Shown here piece after piece: positions 50,201 through 57,950 of a DNA stretch of 64,000 nt (its first letter is position 1; each line of letters opens with the position of its first letter). Location of the stretch: the NCBI RefSeq assembly GCF_018130695.1, contig NZ_JAFCJX010000013.1, forward strand, positions 124,001-188,000. The letters are read 5' to 3'. The notes beneath the pieces are model-generated. The model had not been told where the DNA came from. It searched no databases and was given only the letters and a program-made list of their open reading frames with translations. The position numbers and the translations under genes were made by a program. Source of the stretch: Bradyrhizobium jicamae (GTDB taxonomy: Bacteria; Pseudomonadota; Alphaproteobacteria; Rhizobiales; Xanthobacteraceae).

Positions 50201-51081
50201 AGGGCGACGAGTTGCCGCCGATCGACGCGCTCGGCACCTTCTACGAATATCGCGAGCTGACGCCGATCGGCCGTCGCGGCGACGAGATGATCCGCCGTCT
50301 CGCCGACCGCCTCGTCAGCGTCGATCTGCTCGACCAGGCCGCCGACCTGCTGCAGTACCAGGTCGACAAGCGCCTCGAAGGCTCGGCGCGCGCGCAGGTC
50401 GCTGCCCGGCTCGCGATGGTCTATCTGACCAACCGCAAGCCCGACCGCGCCATCGCCGCGCTGCGTTCGACCCGCATCGCCGATCTCTCCGGCGAGCTGC
50501 GTCAGCAGCGGCTGCTGCTGGAGGCGCGGGCGCAGAGCGACGTCGGCCGCCACGATCTCGCGCTCGACATCATCTCCAATCTGACCGGCCGCGAGGCGAT
50601 CCGTCTGCGCTCCGACATCTACTGGGCGTCGCGACGCTGGCGCGAAGCCTCCGAGCAGATCGAGCTTTATTACGGCGACCGCTGGCGCGACTTCGCGCCG
50701 CTCAATGCGGGCGAGAAGGCTGACGTGATCCGCGCCGTGGTCGGTTACGCCCTTGCCGAGGACGCGATCGGCCTGTCGCGGTTCCGCGAAAAGTATTCGC
50801 CGCTGATGTCGGGCGAGGCCGATCGTCTCGCCTTCGACGCCGCGAGCAAGCCGGTGGCGACGAGCAGCGCCGAATTCGCCGACATCGCGAAGATGGCGGC
50901 CAGGGTCGACACGCTCGACGGCTTCCTGCGCGAGATGAAGGCCCGCTTCCCCGACGCCGCCACCGCCCGCGCGCCGCTCGTTGATCCGGTCTCGACCGGT
51001 TCCCTGCCGGAGATCAGCCGGGCCGATCCCGTGCCGTCGCTGCCGCAGATCAAGGGTGAGCGCCGCGCTGCTGCGCGGTAG
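47278..51081 (+). CDS. Large exported protein with AMIN-like domains and TPR region
   Basis: 1267 residues. Signal peptide at about 18-43 (SCALVFGLILTSVSVPTAAR, then ADD). Two beta-rich segments at 45-150 and 175-285 resemble AMIN-type domains (GFARLMFKLKEDVESEVTTA and VRFVFEVPDGVG). A low-complexity Ala/Pro/Lys/Glu linker fills about 290-450. A third beta segment follows at 455-620, then helical repeats of TPR type at 690-1200 (QARLDLANFYMARGMYEEAH, EGSARAQVAARLAMVYLTNR). AMIN domains often bind peptidoglycan. It follows the fliL-motE-like operon with its own CtrA-like site, so a periplasmic role in motor or cell-wall organisation is plausible. Confidence 0.88.
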   Translation: MARTAAAGTWSQGRAWARAARSCALVFGLILTSVSVPTAARADDPVPGVATFSSAGGFARLMFKLKEDVESEVTTAGQIIVIRFKRPVDISVDKLSDAVPDYVGSARRDPDGSAIRLSLQRRVTVNTMTAGERIYVDFLPDTWKGPPPSLPQDVIKELSERARNAERLLRAQRAADLAKKRPPVRVRALVQPTFVRFVFEVPDGVGVNSVLNEQKLTLSFNAPLAFDLADAKIAAPPNVASINARGDADTSAVDMSLIGDVDVHSFRDEKNYIVDVAFQQNDQPQPAAAGHGPAPAKSSSLPAVRGKLKEAMSLQQPATIPPATSETIAEQAKIEIKPEAAKPEAAKPAPAEQAATEAAPVAEKPVVAEKAAEKPAPEVAPTAAEMPTAPVAKNAAAAGENPAEAKQAAATEAAPVKETPAPVAEAAPKAKPAASEASSIAKPAGKAATVDAQRDSDGLRVTFSFSGPAPAALFRRADTVWMVFDTLETIDVDPIRAKGGAIMADVSRVPLEKGQAVRFRLNRPQMPSLESDDRSRGISWTLTFADRVQKPPLPLSVVRNITDPALANVSVPLANPGQLHRLVDPDAGDTLLVVTAPPPTRGLIKRQDFVELSLLESIHGLVAVPNSDDVKAEVGADKVMLGRPGGLTLSSADVAAERATAAVRPLFDVDEWRKNKAETFLPRLDSLINATSAVNAEQLPQARLDLANFYMARGMYEEAHAVANLILSESKRGSEEPAVVMVHAVSSMLIGKPAAALKDLANPVIGNGYDSQLWKALAFARQGKWADAREKFKNAEFSVATLPADLQRIISMDSMKASLEVKDYAGASRRKSELDVIGVPAEIKPAVAVLRGRLAEALGQEKDALDAYRYAAFSPDRQAAAEGKLLETLLRQKRGEIGQTEVLKELELLAMMWRGDTIELKTLSVLAKIYSDTGRYADAFAATRAATRLQPNSPESRQAQDAASALFVQLFLGPKGDELPPIDALGTFYEYRELTPIGRRGDEMIRRLADRLVSVDLLDQAADLLQYQVDKRLEGSARAQVAARLAMVYLTNRKPDRAIAALRSTRIADLSGELRQQRLLLEARAQSDVGRHDLALDIISNLTGREAIRLRSDIYWASRRWREASEQIELYYGDRWRDFAPLNAGEKADVIRAVVGYALAEDAIGLSRFREKYSPLMSGEADRLAFDAASKPVATSSAEFADIAKMAARVDTLDGFLREMKARFPDAATARAPLVDPVSTGSLPEISRADPVPSLPQIKGERRAAAR

Positions 51082-51158
51082 GCATGATCCGGAAAAGTGT
51101 GAAGCGGTTTTCCGAAAAGATTATGCCGAAACAAAGAGCTAAAGCGCGCGCGCTTTAG
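51082..51158. repeat. Dispersed palindromic repeat, copy 3
   Basis: GCATGATCCGGAAAAGTGTG, AAGCGG, then TTTTCCGAAAAGATTATGCC, followed by the second stem CTAAAGCGCGCGCGCTTTAG. It begins directly after the stop of the 1267-residue gene. Confidence 0.88.
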
Positions 51159-51229
51159 ACCACTCGACAGACGCCGGCCAAATCGGCAACCTTGGCATCA
51201 ACCAGAAATGCCGGGGAGATGTTGCGACC

Positions 51230-51466
51230 ATGAGCAAGCCGATCAAGACTGAAGCCGAACTCATCGGGATGGCGCGCGCCGAGCTCAAGGCGCATGCCGA
51301 CGGACCCGACGGCTTCGATATCTCCATCATCCGCGACGGCGACAGCTGGGAGTTCCGCGCCAGCGCCGACGCGGCCACGGTGGCAAAGCCCGGCTATCCC
51401 GAATCCGTCGCGATGCTGGTGCAAATCGGCGATCACCTCAGCAAGCAGTATGACGTGAAAGGGTAG
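51230..51466 (+). CDS. Hypothetical 78-residue protein
   Basis: Starts MSKPIKTEAELIGMARAELK with GGGGAGATG upstream. The body, GFDISIIRDGDSWEFRASAD, is beta-rich and ends GDHLSKQYDVKG. Codon use is like core genes and the protein is acidic and soluble. I recall similar short proteins in Bradyrhizobium with no assigned role. It stands between a palindromic repeat and the convergent cyclase-ATPase gene, 19 bases before that gene's stop. Confidence 0.8.
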   Translation: MSKPIKTEAELIGMARAELKAHADGPDGFDISIIRDGDSWEFRASADAATVAKPGYPESVAMLVQIGDHLSKQYDVKG

Positions 51467-51485
51467 GGCCAGAACGGCGGCCGGG

Positions 51486-54400
51486 CTACCGCATTTGCCT
51501 GAGCAATGTCTGCGCTTCGTCGATCTCAGGGAGATCGCGCTCCCTGTCAAAATCGCGGAGCACCGGCGTGAGTAGTTCGGATGCTGCCGCCGTTCGATCA
51601 TATCTGACGTAAAGGCGCGCAAGTCCAAGGGCGCTGCGCAGCTCGAAAGTCTTGGTCTGTTGGTGCCGGGCAATTTCCAGCGCTTGATGAAAGGCCTCTT
51701 CGGCGGCGGGAATGTTCGACGGTTCGCTCCTCGACAAAAGGTCACCACGAACACGATGCAGTTCGGCATCCAGCCAATGCTGGCCGGTCTGCTCCGCCCA
51801 GCCGATCAGATTTCTCAGGATATCGAGGCCCGTCTCGCGTTGCCCCGCCTCTGCGTTCGCCAGCGCAACGTGCATTCCCCAAAACGGCTCACAGAGGTAG
51901 CAGTCATTTTCGTGAAGGAGCGCCCAGCCTCGCTGCATGTCCGCGAGTCCTTCCATTCGGTCGCCGGTGCGCCACTTTGCCAGGCCGCTCAAGTGCGTGC
52001 CGGCGGCCACATACAGCGGCATCGCGTGGTCGCGGGCGAGGGCAAGGATTGTCTCTGCTGCTTCCAGCATGCCTCCGCGCAGCCCTTCGAAAACGGCGCC
52101 GTGAACGAGCGCATTGACTTGAGCAAGCGCACGCTTTTCGCCGGGGGCACTCACCGCCTCCGCGGCGAGCCAGCGCGATCGTTCGATCTTGCCAAGCGGC
52201 CAAAGCACCAGAGCAAGAAACCTCTTGATGACGGACGGCAGGTCGAGCGTCGATGCCTTGAAGATCGCGGGATTTGGCTCGGCATCGTAGACCGCGAGAG
52301 CTTGCTCGAGATGCAGCCTGGCGTTCAGGTACTCGCCTCCGAACCAGGCGGTCACGCCGCTGGCGTAATGCGCGATGATTGAAGCTAGCGGCGAGTCCGG
52401 TCGCCGGTCGGCGGTGCTCGCTATTGCCGCTGCCAACTCTCGCATCGGCGCGAGCTCGCCGTGAGTCAGGCTGGCATTGAACAGGCCCGACTGGATCGGC
52501 GCCAGTTCAAAGGGATCATTGATGTCGGCGGCGATCTGTCGAGCGCGCGTCCATGCGGCCACGGTTTCGGGGGCGCTGTGTCCGAGGCTGCCCCGCAGCG
52601 CACGGCCATACGCGATTTGAAGATGCAGCCGGTTCACGGGGCCGCCCGGCTCATCGGGCAGCTCATCGGCGATCGCAATGGCCTTGCCGAGATGTGCGAT
52701 GGCTTCGGAATATGCCGAGCGCTTCAGCGCCTGCTCGCCCGCCTTGCGCCACCATTCGAGGGCCACCACGCTCAATCCGGCTTCGGTGAAGTGGTATGCG
52801 ACTATTTCCGGCTCGTTCTCGGCGATGACCGGAAACCTGTCGCGCAGGACGTCGCCAATGGACTTGTGCAGGATTTGCCGGCGGCTCCTGAGCAGGCTCT
52901 CATAGGCTGCCTTCTGAACCAGCGCATGCTTGAAGCTGTAGGTCGCATCCGGCGGCGTCCCATGGCGCAACAGCAGTTCGGCCTGCTCGAGCTGCCCCAG
53001 TGCGGCGCTCAGCGCCAGATCGTCGCGCCCTGCCACACAGCGCAGCAGCATGTAGGAGAAGTCGCGGCCAATTGCGGCGCCGATCTGGGCCACCTCCTTG
53101 ACCGGCGCCAGCCGGTCGAGCCGCGCCATGAGCGAGTCCTGCAGCGTCGCGGGAATGGCGAGCGGTGGTACCGGAGTATCAAGGCGATAGCGCCCGGTAT
53201 CTTCTACGAGCAGTCCGGATTCCAGCACCATCTTGGTCAGTTCCTCGACGAACAACGGGACACCGTCCGTCTTGTCGAGGATCTGCGTCAGCATTTCGCC
53301 CGGCAGCTGTCGTCCCACGGCCACCTGCTCGATCAGGGCACGGGTGTCTTGCCGGTCGAGCCGATCGAGCTGAAGCAGGCTGACATTGGCAAGACCGGTC
53401 CAGGGCGGCTCGAACTCGGGCCGGAACGTCATGAGCAGGAGGACCGGCAGTCCCCTGATCCGATCGACCGTGAGGTCGAACAGCTCGAGCGTCGTGGCAT
53501 CGGCCCAATGCATGTCCTCACACACAACCAGCACCGGTTGCTGCCGCGCCAGGCCCTCGAGCTGGTCGAGAAGGGTGGCGAAGGTTTGCCGCCGCTGCTG
53601 CACGGGATTCAAGCCGAGCGACGGATAGCGATCGCCTGTCGGGATCGAAAGCAGCGCGGCAATGAGCGGCGTCGCTATGGCGAGCTGCTGCGTCCCGAGC
53701 GCCAGCATCGCCTCGAGCTTGTCGAGCTTCTGGCTGGACGTGTCCTGCGGCCGAATGCCGGCGGCGCGCTCGAGCTGGGCGATGAAGGGGTGAAGCGCGC
53801 TGTTGGTGTGGTAGGACGAGCACTGGTAGCGCACCCGGAGGTGTGAGCCGAACGCCAGGCGCTCCGACAGCGCTGCCACGAGGCAGGATTTTCCGATTCC
53901 GGCCTCGCCGGAAATCAGCACCACCTGGCCTTGTCCTTTGCCTTTTTCTTTGCCTTGGCTCTGCCACGCCAGCTGCTGCCGCGCGAGCACGAATTCGATC
54001 TCTGCCTTGCGGCCGACAAAGCCCAGGGAGCGGGCGGTGCGCACCGCCTCGAAGCGGCTCTCCGATGTCGTTCCACCTTCGACCACCCAGAGCTCGATGG
54101 GTTCGGAAATGCCCTTGACCTCGCGGCAGCCGAGGCTGCGAAACGTAAAGAGATCACCGAGCAAGCGGCGCGTCGAGGCAGCAACGACAACCGCTCCGGG
54201 CTCCGCCAGGCTCTGCAGCCGGGCGGCGACGTTCGGTGTATCGCCGACCATGGCCTGCTGTTCGGACGCGCCTTCGCTGATGAGGTCGCCAACCACGACG
54301 AGCCCGGTCGCAATCGCGATCCGCACTGCGACCCGTTCTTCCGCGCGCGTGTCGAGTGACCTGATGGCCGCGACGATGTCGAGCCCCGCTCGCACGGCGC

Positions 54401-54836
54401 GCTCCGCGTCATCCTCATGGGCGCGGGGATAGCCGAAATAGGCGAGGATTCCGTCGCCCACGAACCTGGCGATGATGCCGTCATACGTGGCAATCACCCT
54501 CGCGCAGGCGGCCCGATAGGCGCGGATCACCTCCCACATGTCCTCGGGATCGAGGCGCGTCGAGAGCGCAGTCGACCCGACAAGATCGCAAAACATGACG
54601 GTGACGTGTCGCCGCTCGGCATCGTGCTGACGAGCCGGCTCGGCGACCAACTCGGATTGATTGAGCTCGGCGATCACGCGCAGCATTTTGCGACGATGGC
54701 CGAGCAGGACCCCGAGCCGTTCCAGGTCCTGATCCGTCAGCTCGGGAAGGACACTGAAATCGATCCCGTTCTCGGCAAAACGCAGCGCGTATTGCCCAAG
54801 CCCAAGCTGTTCAAGCCAGTCCGCAATCTGCTGCAT
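51486..54836 (-). CDS. SAM-cyclase-AAA-TPR multidomain regulator
   Basis: 1116 residues from the ATG at 54836 (MQQIADWLEQLGLGQYALRF), preceded by GGTGGAG; an ATG at 54923 would add 29 unsupported residues. Domains: SAM at 5-65, class III cyclase at 75-250 (VTVMFCDLVGSTALSTRLDP, then FVGDGILAYFGYPRAHEDDA), a LuxR-type or MalT-like AAA ATPase with Walker A LISGEAGIGKSCL near 308 and Walker B-like LVVCEDMHWADA, and TPR-like helices to the end. It resembles large rhizobial sensor cyclases that use ATPase plus TPR for signal input; whether the product is cAMP is unverified. Single-gene unit. Confidence 0.92.
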   Translation of the reverse strand: MQQIADWLEQLGLGQYALRFAENGIDFSVLPELTDQDLERLGVLLGHRRKMLRVIAELNQSELVAEPARQHDAERRHVTVMFCDLVGSTALSTRLDPEDMWEVIRAYRAACARVIATYDGIIARFVGDGILAYFGYPRAHEDDAERAVRAGLDIVAAIRSLDTRAEERVAVRIAIATGLVVVGDLISEGASEQQAMVGDTPNVAARLQSLAEPGAVVVAASTRRLLGDLFTFRSLGCREVKGISEPIELWVVEGGTTSESRFEAVRTARSLGFVGRKAEIEFVLARQQLAWQSQGKEKGKGQGQVVLISGEAGIGKSCLVAALSERLAFGSHLRVRYQCSSYHTNSALHPFIAQLERAAGIRPQDTSSQKLDKLEAMLALGTQQLAIATPLIAALLSIPTGDRYPSLGLNPVQQRRQTFATLLDQLEGLARQQPVLVVCEDMHWADATTLELFDLTVDRIRGLPVLLLMTFRPEFEPPWTGLANVSLLQLDRLDRQDTRALIEQVAVGRQLPGEMLTQILDKTDGVPLFVEELTKMVLESGLLVEDTGRYRLDTPVPPLAIPATLQDSLMARLDRLAPVKEVAQIGAAIGRDFSYMLLRCVAGRDDLALSAALGQLEQAELLLRHGTPPDATYSFKHALVQKAAYESLLRSRRQILHKSIGDVLRDRFPVIAENEPEIVAYHFTEAGLSVVALEWWRKAGEQALKRSAYSEAIAHLGKAIAIADELPDEPGGPVNRLHLQIAYGRALRGSLGHSAPETVAAWTRARQIAADINDPFELAPIQSGLFNASLTHGELAPMRELAAAIASTADRRPDSPLASIIAHYASGVTAWFGGEYLNARLHLEQALAVYDAEPNPAIFKASTLDLPSVIKRFLALVLWPLGKIERSRWLAAEAVSAPGEKRALAQVNALVHGAVFEGLRGGMLEAAETILALARDHAMPLYVAAGTHLSGLAKWRTGDRMEGLADMQRGWALLHENDCYLCEPFWGMHVALANAEAGQRETGLDILRNLIGWAEQTGQHWLDAELHRVRGDLLSRSEPSNIPAAEEAFHQALEIARHQQTKTFELRSALGLARLYVRYDRTAAASELLTPVLRDFDRERDLPEIDEAQTLLRQMR

Positions 54837-55259
54837 GGGCTCCACCGACTGTTGGGGTTGGCGGCTGGCCGAACTTTGGACCACGGCAACAGAAACGTTA
54901 TTCCAATATTTCCCGGATGGCACGTCCTGTTTGCGGCCGTCCGGCGGCAGCTAGCGGTGGCTGCTCGCAACCTCGCGCAACCTGACTGATATGTGCAGAC
55001 TGCGCCACGAGCGACACGCGGCAAGCAAACTTCCGCGCCGCGGAAAGCTCGAATTGCACGCAATGATGAAGATGATTTTTGGAGATGCCTCGCGTCGCGC
55101 GCGCAGGGCGGGATACGCCTCTTCTCACGCGTCGATGCATCGACGAGCTCGATTGCCAATTTTTCCCAAAAAGGTAAAGCTTGTGATCCAGTTCACTGCG
55201 CATTCCAGAAAGAATGATAGCGTGGGAGCTGGGTGCAGATGACATGACGGGAGTGAACC
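54837..55259. other. Intergenic region, nothing recognised
   Basis: 423 bases between divergent genes. It contains a short palindrome TCGATGCATCGA near 55131 and A-rich tracts near 55160-55215, but no convincing gene, terminator or promoter box. Confidence 0.45.
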
Positions 55260-55448
55260 ATGCCCGCCATATTCGACATTCTCTACCGCGAATACTGCCG
55301 GGCCCGCCTGGCCGAAATGCGCAAGCAGTTCCTGATCTCGCCTGAAAAGCACAAGGTCCCGGAAGCTCTTTCCGAGATCAAGGATGCTGACGAGGAAGAC
55401 CAGGTGAGCGGCGGTGGGGGCGCAAAGCGCGAACTGCGGTACCAGTAG
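55260..55448 (+). CDS. Hypothetical 62-residue protein
   Basis: MPAIFDILYREYCRARLAEM begins a helical, charged polypeptide whose C-terminus is Asp/Glu-rich and then GGGGAKRELRYQ. GACGGGAG lies 7 bases upstream. The first 30 residues look like a helix with Tyr/Arg spacing. I do not recognise the family. It stands alone between the cyclase-ATPase and the LysR gene. The length makes a chance frame possible, but codon use is coding-like. Confidence 0.6.
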   Translation: MPAIFDILYREYCRARLAEMRKQFLISPEKHKVPEALSEIKDADEEDQVSGGGGAKRELRYQ

Positions 55449-55674
55449 GCAAGGCCGCCGGGAAAGAAATGCCTCGCACATCAGCGATGAGATCGCCCAC
55501 GCAGCTGACGGGTAAGAACCCATGACATGGGGACACCCGTCGGACGGGACCAAATCCTTGAGAAGACGCATCAAAGCATATCGGCCAACCCTTCTGTAGA
55601 CACCACGTTCAGGGGTATTTGCCCGCCGGTCGCTTCCGACTAATTTCATCCCGGACACTTCCAGCAAGCGAGCC

Positions 55675-56646
55675 GTGATGGACCGCATCGACGCCATGAA
55701 AGTCTTCGTCGCCGCGGTCGATGAGGGCAGCCTTGCTGGCGCTGGGCGGCGGCTGAGGCGGTCGCCGGCGGCGGTGAGCCGGGCGATTGCATTTCTCGAG
55801 CATCATGTCGGCGCCGAACTGCTGCACCGGACCACGCGCTCGCTGAAGCTGAGCGAGGCGGGCGAGCGTTATGCGGCGGCGTGCCGGCGGGTGCTGACCG
55901 AGCTGGAGGAGGCCGACATCCTCGCCGGCGGCGAGCGGACGGCGCCGCGGGGCATGCTGACCTTGACCGCGCCTGTCGTGCCGGGCGAGGACGTGCTGCG
56001 GCCGGTGCTCGATGCCTTCATGAAGGAATATCCGGCGGTGACGGTGCGGCTGGTGCTGCTCGATCGCACCGTGAACCTGATCGACGAGGGGATCGACGTC
56101 GCGCTGCGCATCGCCCATCTCGCCGATTCCAGTTTCGTGGCGATCAAGCTCGGCGAGGTGCGCCGGGTGATCGCGGCTTCGCCCGCGTATCTGGCGCAGC
56201 ACCCTGTGATCGACGAGCCTGCTGATCTGGCAAAACACCAGATCATCTCGATGACGCATTTCGGAATGGACTCCTGGAGCTTCCCGCCGGCGAAGAAATC
56301 CTCCGTGCCGCGCGCGGTGCAGTTCGCGCCGCGGCTGATCGTCAACACGGTGCGCGCGGCGGTCGCCTCCGCCGCAGAAGGCCATGGCGTCACGCGGCTG
56401 TTCTCCTATCACATCGCCGAGGAGATCCGCGAGGGCCGGTTGCAGATCCTGCTGGCGAAGGACGAGTATCCGCCGCTGCCGGTGCATCTGCTGGCGCCGC
56501 AGGGACGTTTCGCCGTGCCGAAGGTGCGCGCCTTCGTCGATTTCGCCGGCCCGCGGCTGAAGCGGTATTTCGAAAAACTGTCGCGCGAGGCCAGCCGGAA
56601 CGCCGCGGCCATTCGTTCGCCGCGCGGAAGAGTGTCGTCCGAATAG
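55675..56646 (+). CDS. LysR family transcription regulator
   Basis: 323 residues. The N-terminal winged helix is MDRIDAMKVFVAAVDEGSLA, then GAGRRLRRSPAAVSRAIAFL and LLHRTTRSLKLSEAGERYAA. The remainder is the substrate-binding domain (LTLTAPVVPGEDVLRPVLDA, ALRIAHLADSSFVAIKLGEV). It resembles the DsdC/AaeR-type subgroup that regulates neighbouring oxidoreductases. The downstream SDR and tautomerase genes on the same strand may be its targets. Confidence 0.94.
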   Translation: MMDRIDAMKVFVAAVDEGSLAGAGRRLRRSPAAVSRAIAFLEHHVGAELLHRTTRSLKLSEAGERYAAACRRVLTELEEADILAGGERTAPRGMLTLTAPVVPGEDVLRPVLDAFMKEYPAVTVRLVLLDRTVNLIDEGIDVALRIAHLADSSFVAIKLGEVRRVIAASPAYLAQHPVIDEPADLAKHQIISMTHFGMDSWSFPPAKKSSVPRAVQFAPRLIVNTVRAAVASAAEGHGVTRLFSYHIAEEIREGRLQILLAKDEYPPLPVHLLAPQGRFAVPKVRAFVDFAGPRLKRYFEKLSREASRNAAAIRSPRGRVSSE

Positions 56647-56735
56647 CGGGCATTCGCTCAGGCAACGGACGGATCTAGCTTGCTCTCCATCGAGGCGGAC
56701 ATGACGCCCGCTTCTTCAAACGACGGAGAGAGATC

Positions 56736-57446
56736 ATGGGTGCAGAGCAGAAGGTTGCCATCATCACCGGTGCGTCGCAGGGCATCGGTGCAGGCCTGGT
56801 CGAAGGCTTCCGCAATCGCAATTACCGCGTCGTCGCCAATTCGCGCAACATCAAGGCGTCGTCCGATCCGGACGTGCTGGCGGTGGCGGGCGACATCAGC
56901 GACCCCGAGGTCGCAGATCGTGTCGTCAAGCAGGCGCTTGGGCGCTTCGGCCGCATCGACACGCTGGTCAACAATGCCGGCATCTTCGTCGCAAAGCCGT
57001 TCACCGATTACACCGCCGAGGATTACGCCACGGTGCTCGCGATCAATCTCGGCAGCTTCTTCCATCTGACCCAGCGCGCCGCGCAGGAAATGCTGAAGCA
57101 GGGCTCCGGCCATATCGTGCAAATCACGACGAGCCTGGTCGATCACGCCAACAGCAACGTGCCCTCGGTGCTGGCCTCGCTGACCAAGGGCGGCCTCAAT
57201 GCGGCGACCAAATCGCTCGCGATCGAATATGCCCGCAAGGGCGTGCGCGTGAATGCGGTGTCGCCCGGCGTCATCAAGACCCCGATGCATGGTCCGGAGA
57301 CGCATGATTTCCTGTCCAACCAGCATCCGGTCGGACGGATGGGTGACGTCAAGGACATCGTCGATGCCGTGCTCTACCTCGAAGGCGCAGGCTTCGTCAC
57401 CGGCGAGATCCTGCATGTCGACGGCGGCCAGAGCGCGGGTCACTAA
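56736..57446 (+). CDS. SDR-family protein lacking the catalytic tyrosine
   Basis: 236 residues from the ATG at 56736 with GGAGAGA upstream. Nucleotide motif IITGASQGIGAGL and VNNAGIF are standard, and RKGVRVNAVSPGVIKTPMHG is typical of the C-terminal half. The active-site position, however, reads VPSVLASLTKGGLNAATK: the Lys is present but the residue four before it is Ala, not Tyr, so standard dehydrogenase chemistry is unlikely as aligned by eye. It is 11 bases before the tautomerase gene, and both probably form one transcript, possibly controlled by the LysR gene in front. Confidence 0.85.
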   Translation: MGAEQKVAIITGASQGIGAGLVEGFRNRNYRVVANSRNIKASSDPDVLAVAGDISDPEVADRVVKQALGRFGRIDTLVNNAGIFVAKPFTDYTAEDYATVLAINLGSFFHLTQRAAQEMLKQGSGHIVQITTSLVDHANSNVPSVLASLTKGGLNAATKSLAIEYARKGVRVNAVSPGVIKTPMHGPETHDFLSNQHPVGRMGDVKDIVDAVLYLEGAGFVTGEILHVDGGQSAGH

Positions 57447-57457
57447 CGGAGCGGGTC

Positions 57458-57694
57458 GTGCCCATCGTCACCATCCAGGTCACACGCGAGGGGACGGCGC
57501 CGGGCGCGTCGTCCACCACGCCGGAGCAGAAGGCGGCCCTGATCAAGGGCACCAGCGAGCTGTTGCGCGACGTGCTCGGCAAGCCCGTGGAATCGACCTT
57601 CGTCGTCATCGAGGAAGTCGACACCGACAATTGGGGCTGGGGCGGGCTTCCCGTCCTCGACTATCGCAAGAAGCTTGCGGCACGCGCGAGCTGA
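57458..57694 (+). CDS. 4-oxalocrotonate tautomerase family protein
   Basis: 78 residues from the GTG at 57458. After Met removal, Pro at position 1 (PIVTIQVTREG) is the catalytic base of the tautomerase superfamily. The body (EQKAALIKGTSELLRDVLGK, then TFVVIEEVDTDNWGWGGLPV) matches the family, with a slightly longer C-terminus. It would interconvert an enol and keto form of an unknown substrate as a homohexamer. It follows the SDR gene at 11 bases and precedes a strong hairpin. Confidence 0.9.
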   Translation: MPIVTIQVTREGTAPGASSTTPEQKAALIKGTSELLRDVLGKPVESTFVVIEEVDTDNWGWGGLPVLDYRKKLAARAS

Positions 57695-57700
57695 GCTCGC

Positions 57701-57735
57701 CGATGACGGCGCAAGGTTTCCTTGCGCCGTCATCG
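57701..57735. terminator. Strong hairpin after the tautomerase gene
   Basis: CGATGACGGCGCAAG and its inverse complement form a perfect 15-bp stem around GTTTC. There is no T-tract, but the position suggests termination. Confidence 0.7.
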
Positions 57736-57950
57736 CCGCGAACGATCGCAGCAATCGCAGCTGAGAGCGGTCGCGTCTCCGCCGGAGGTGGAACCCGCCC
57801 GGAACCGTAGTCCGATACAGGCGGTCCTAAATGCAACCATAAGTTAACTGCAACCGCAGCGAGAGGGCGGGATTGTTGGCGAGACTTTTCTGATTGTTAA
57901 TGGGACGCAGAACAGTTTGGTTTCGGACACAAACCGGGATCGTGGGAACC

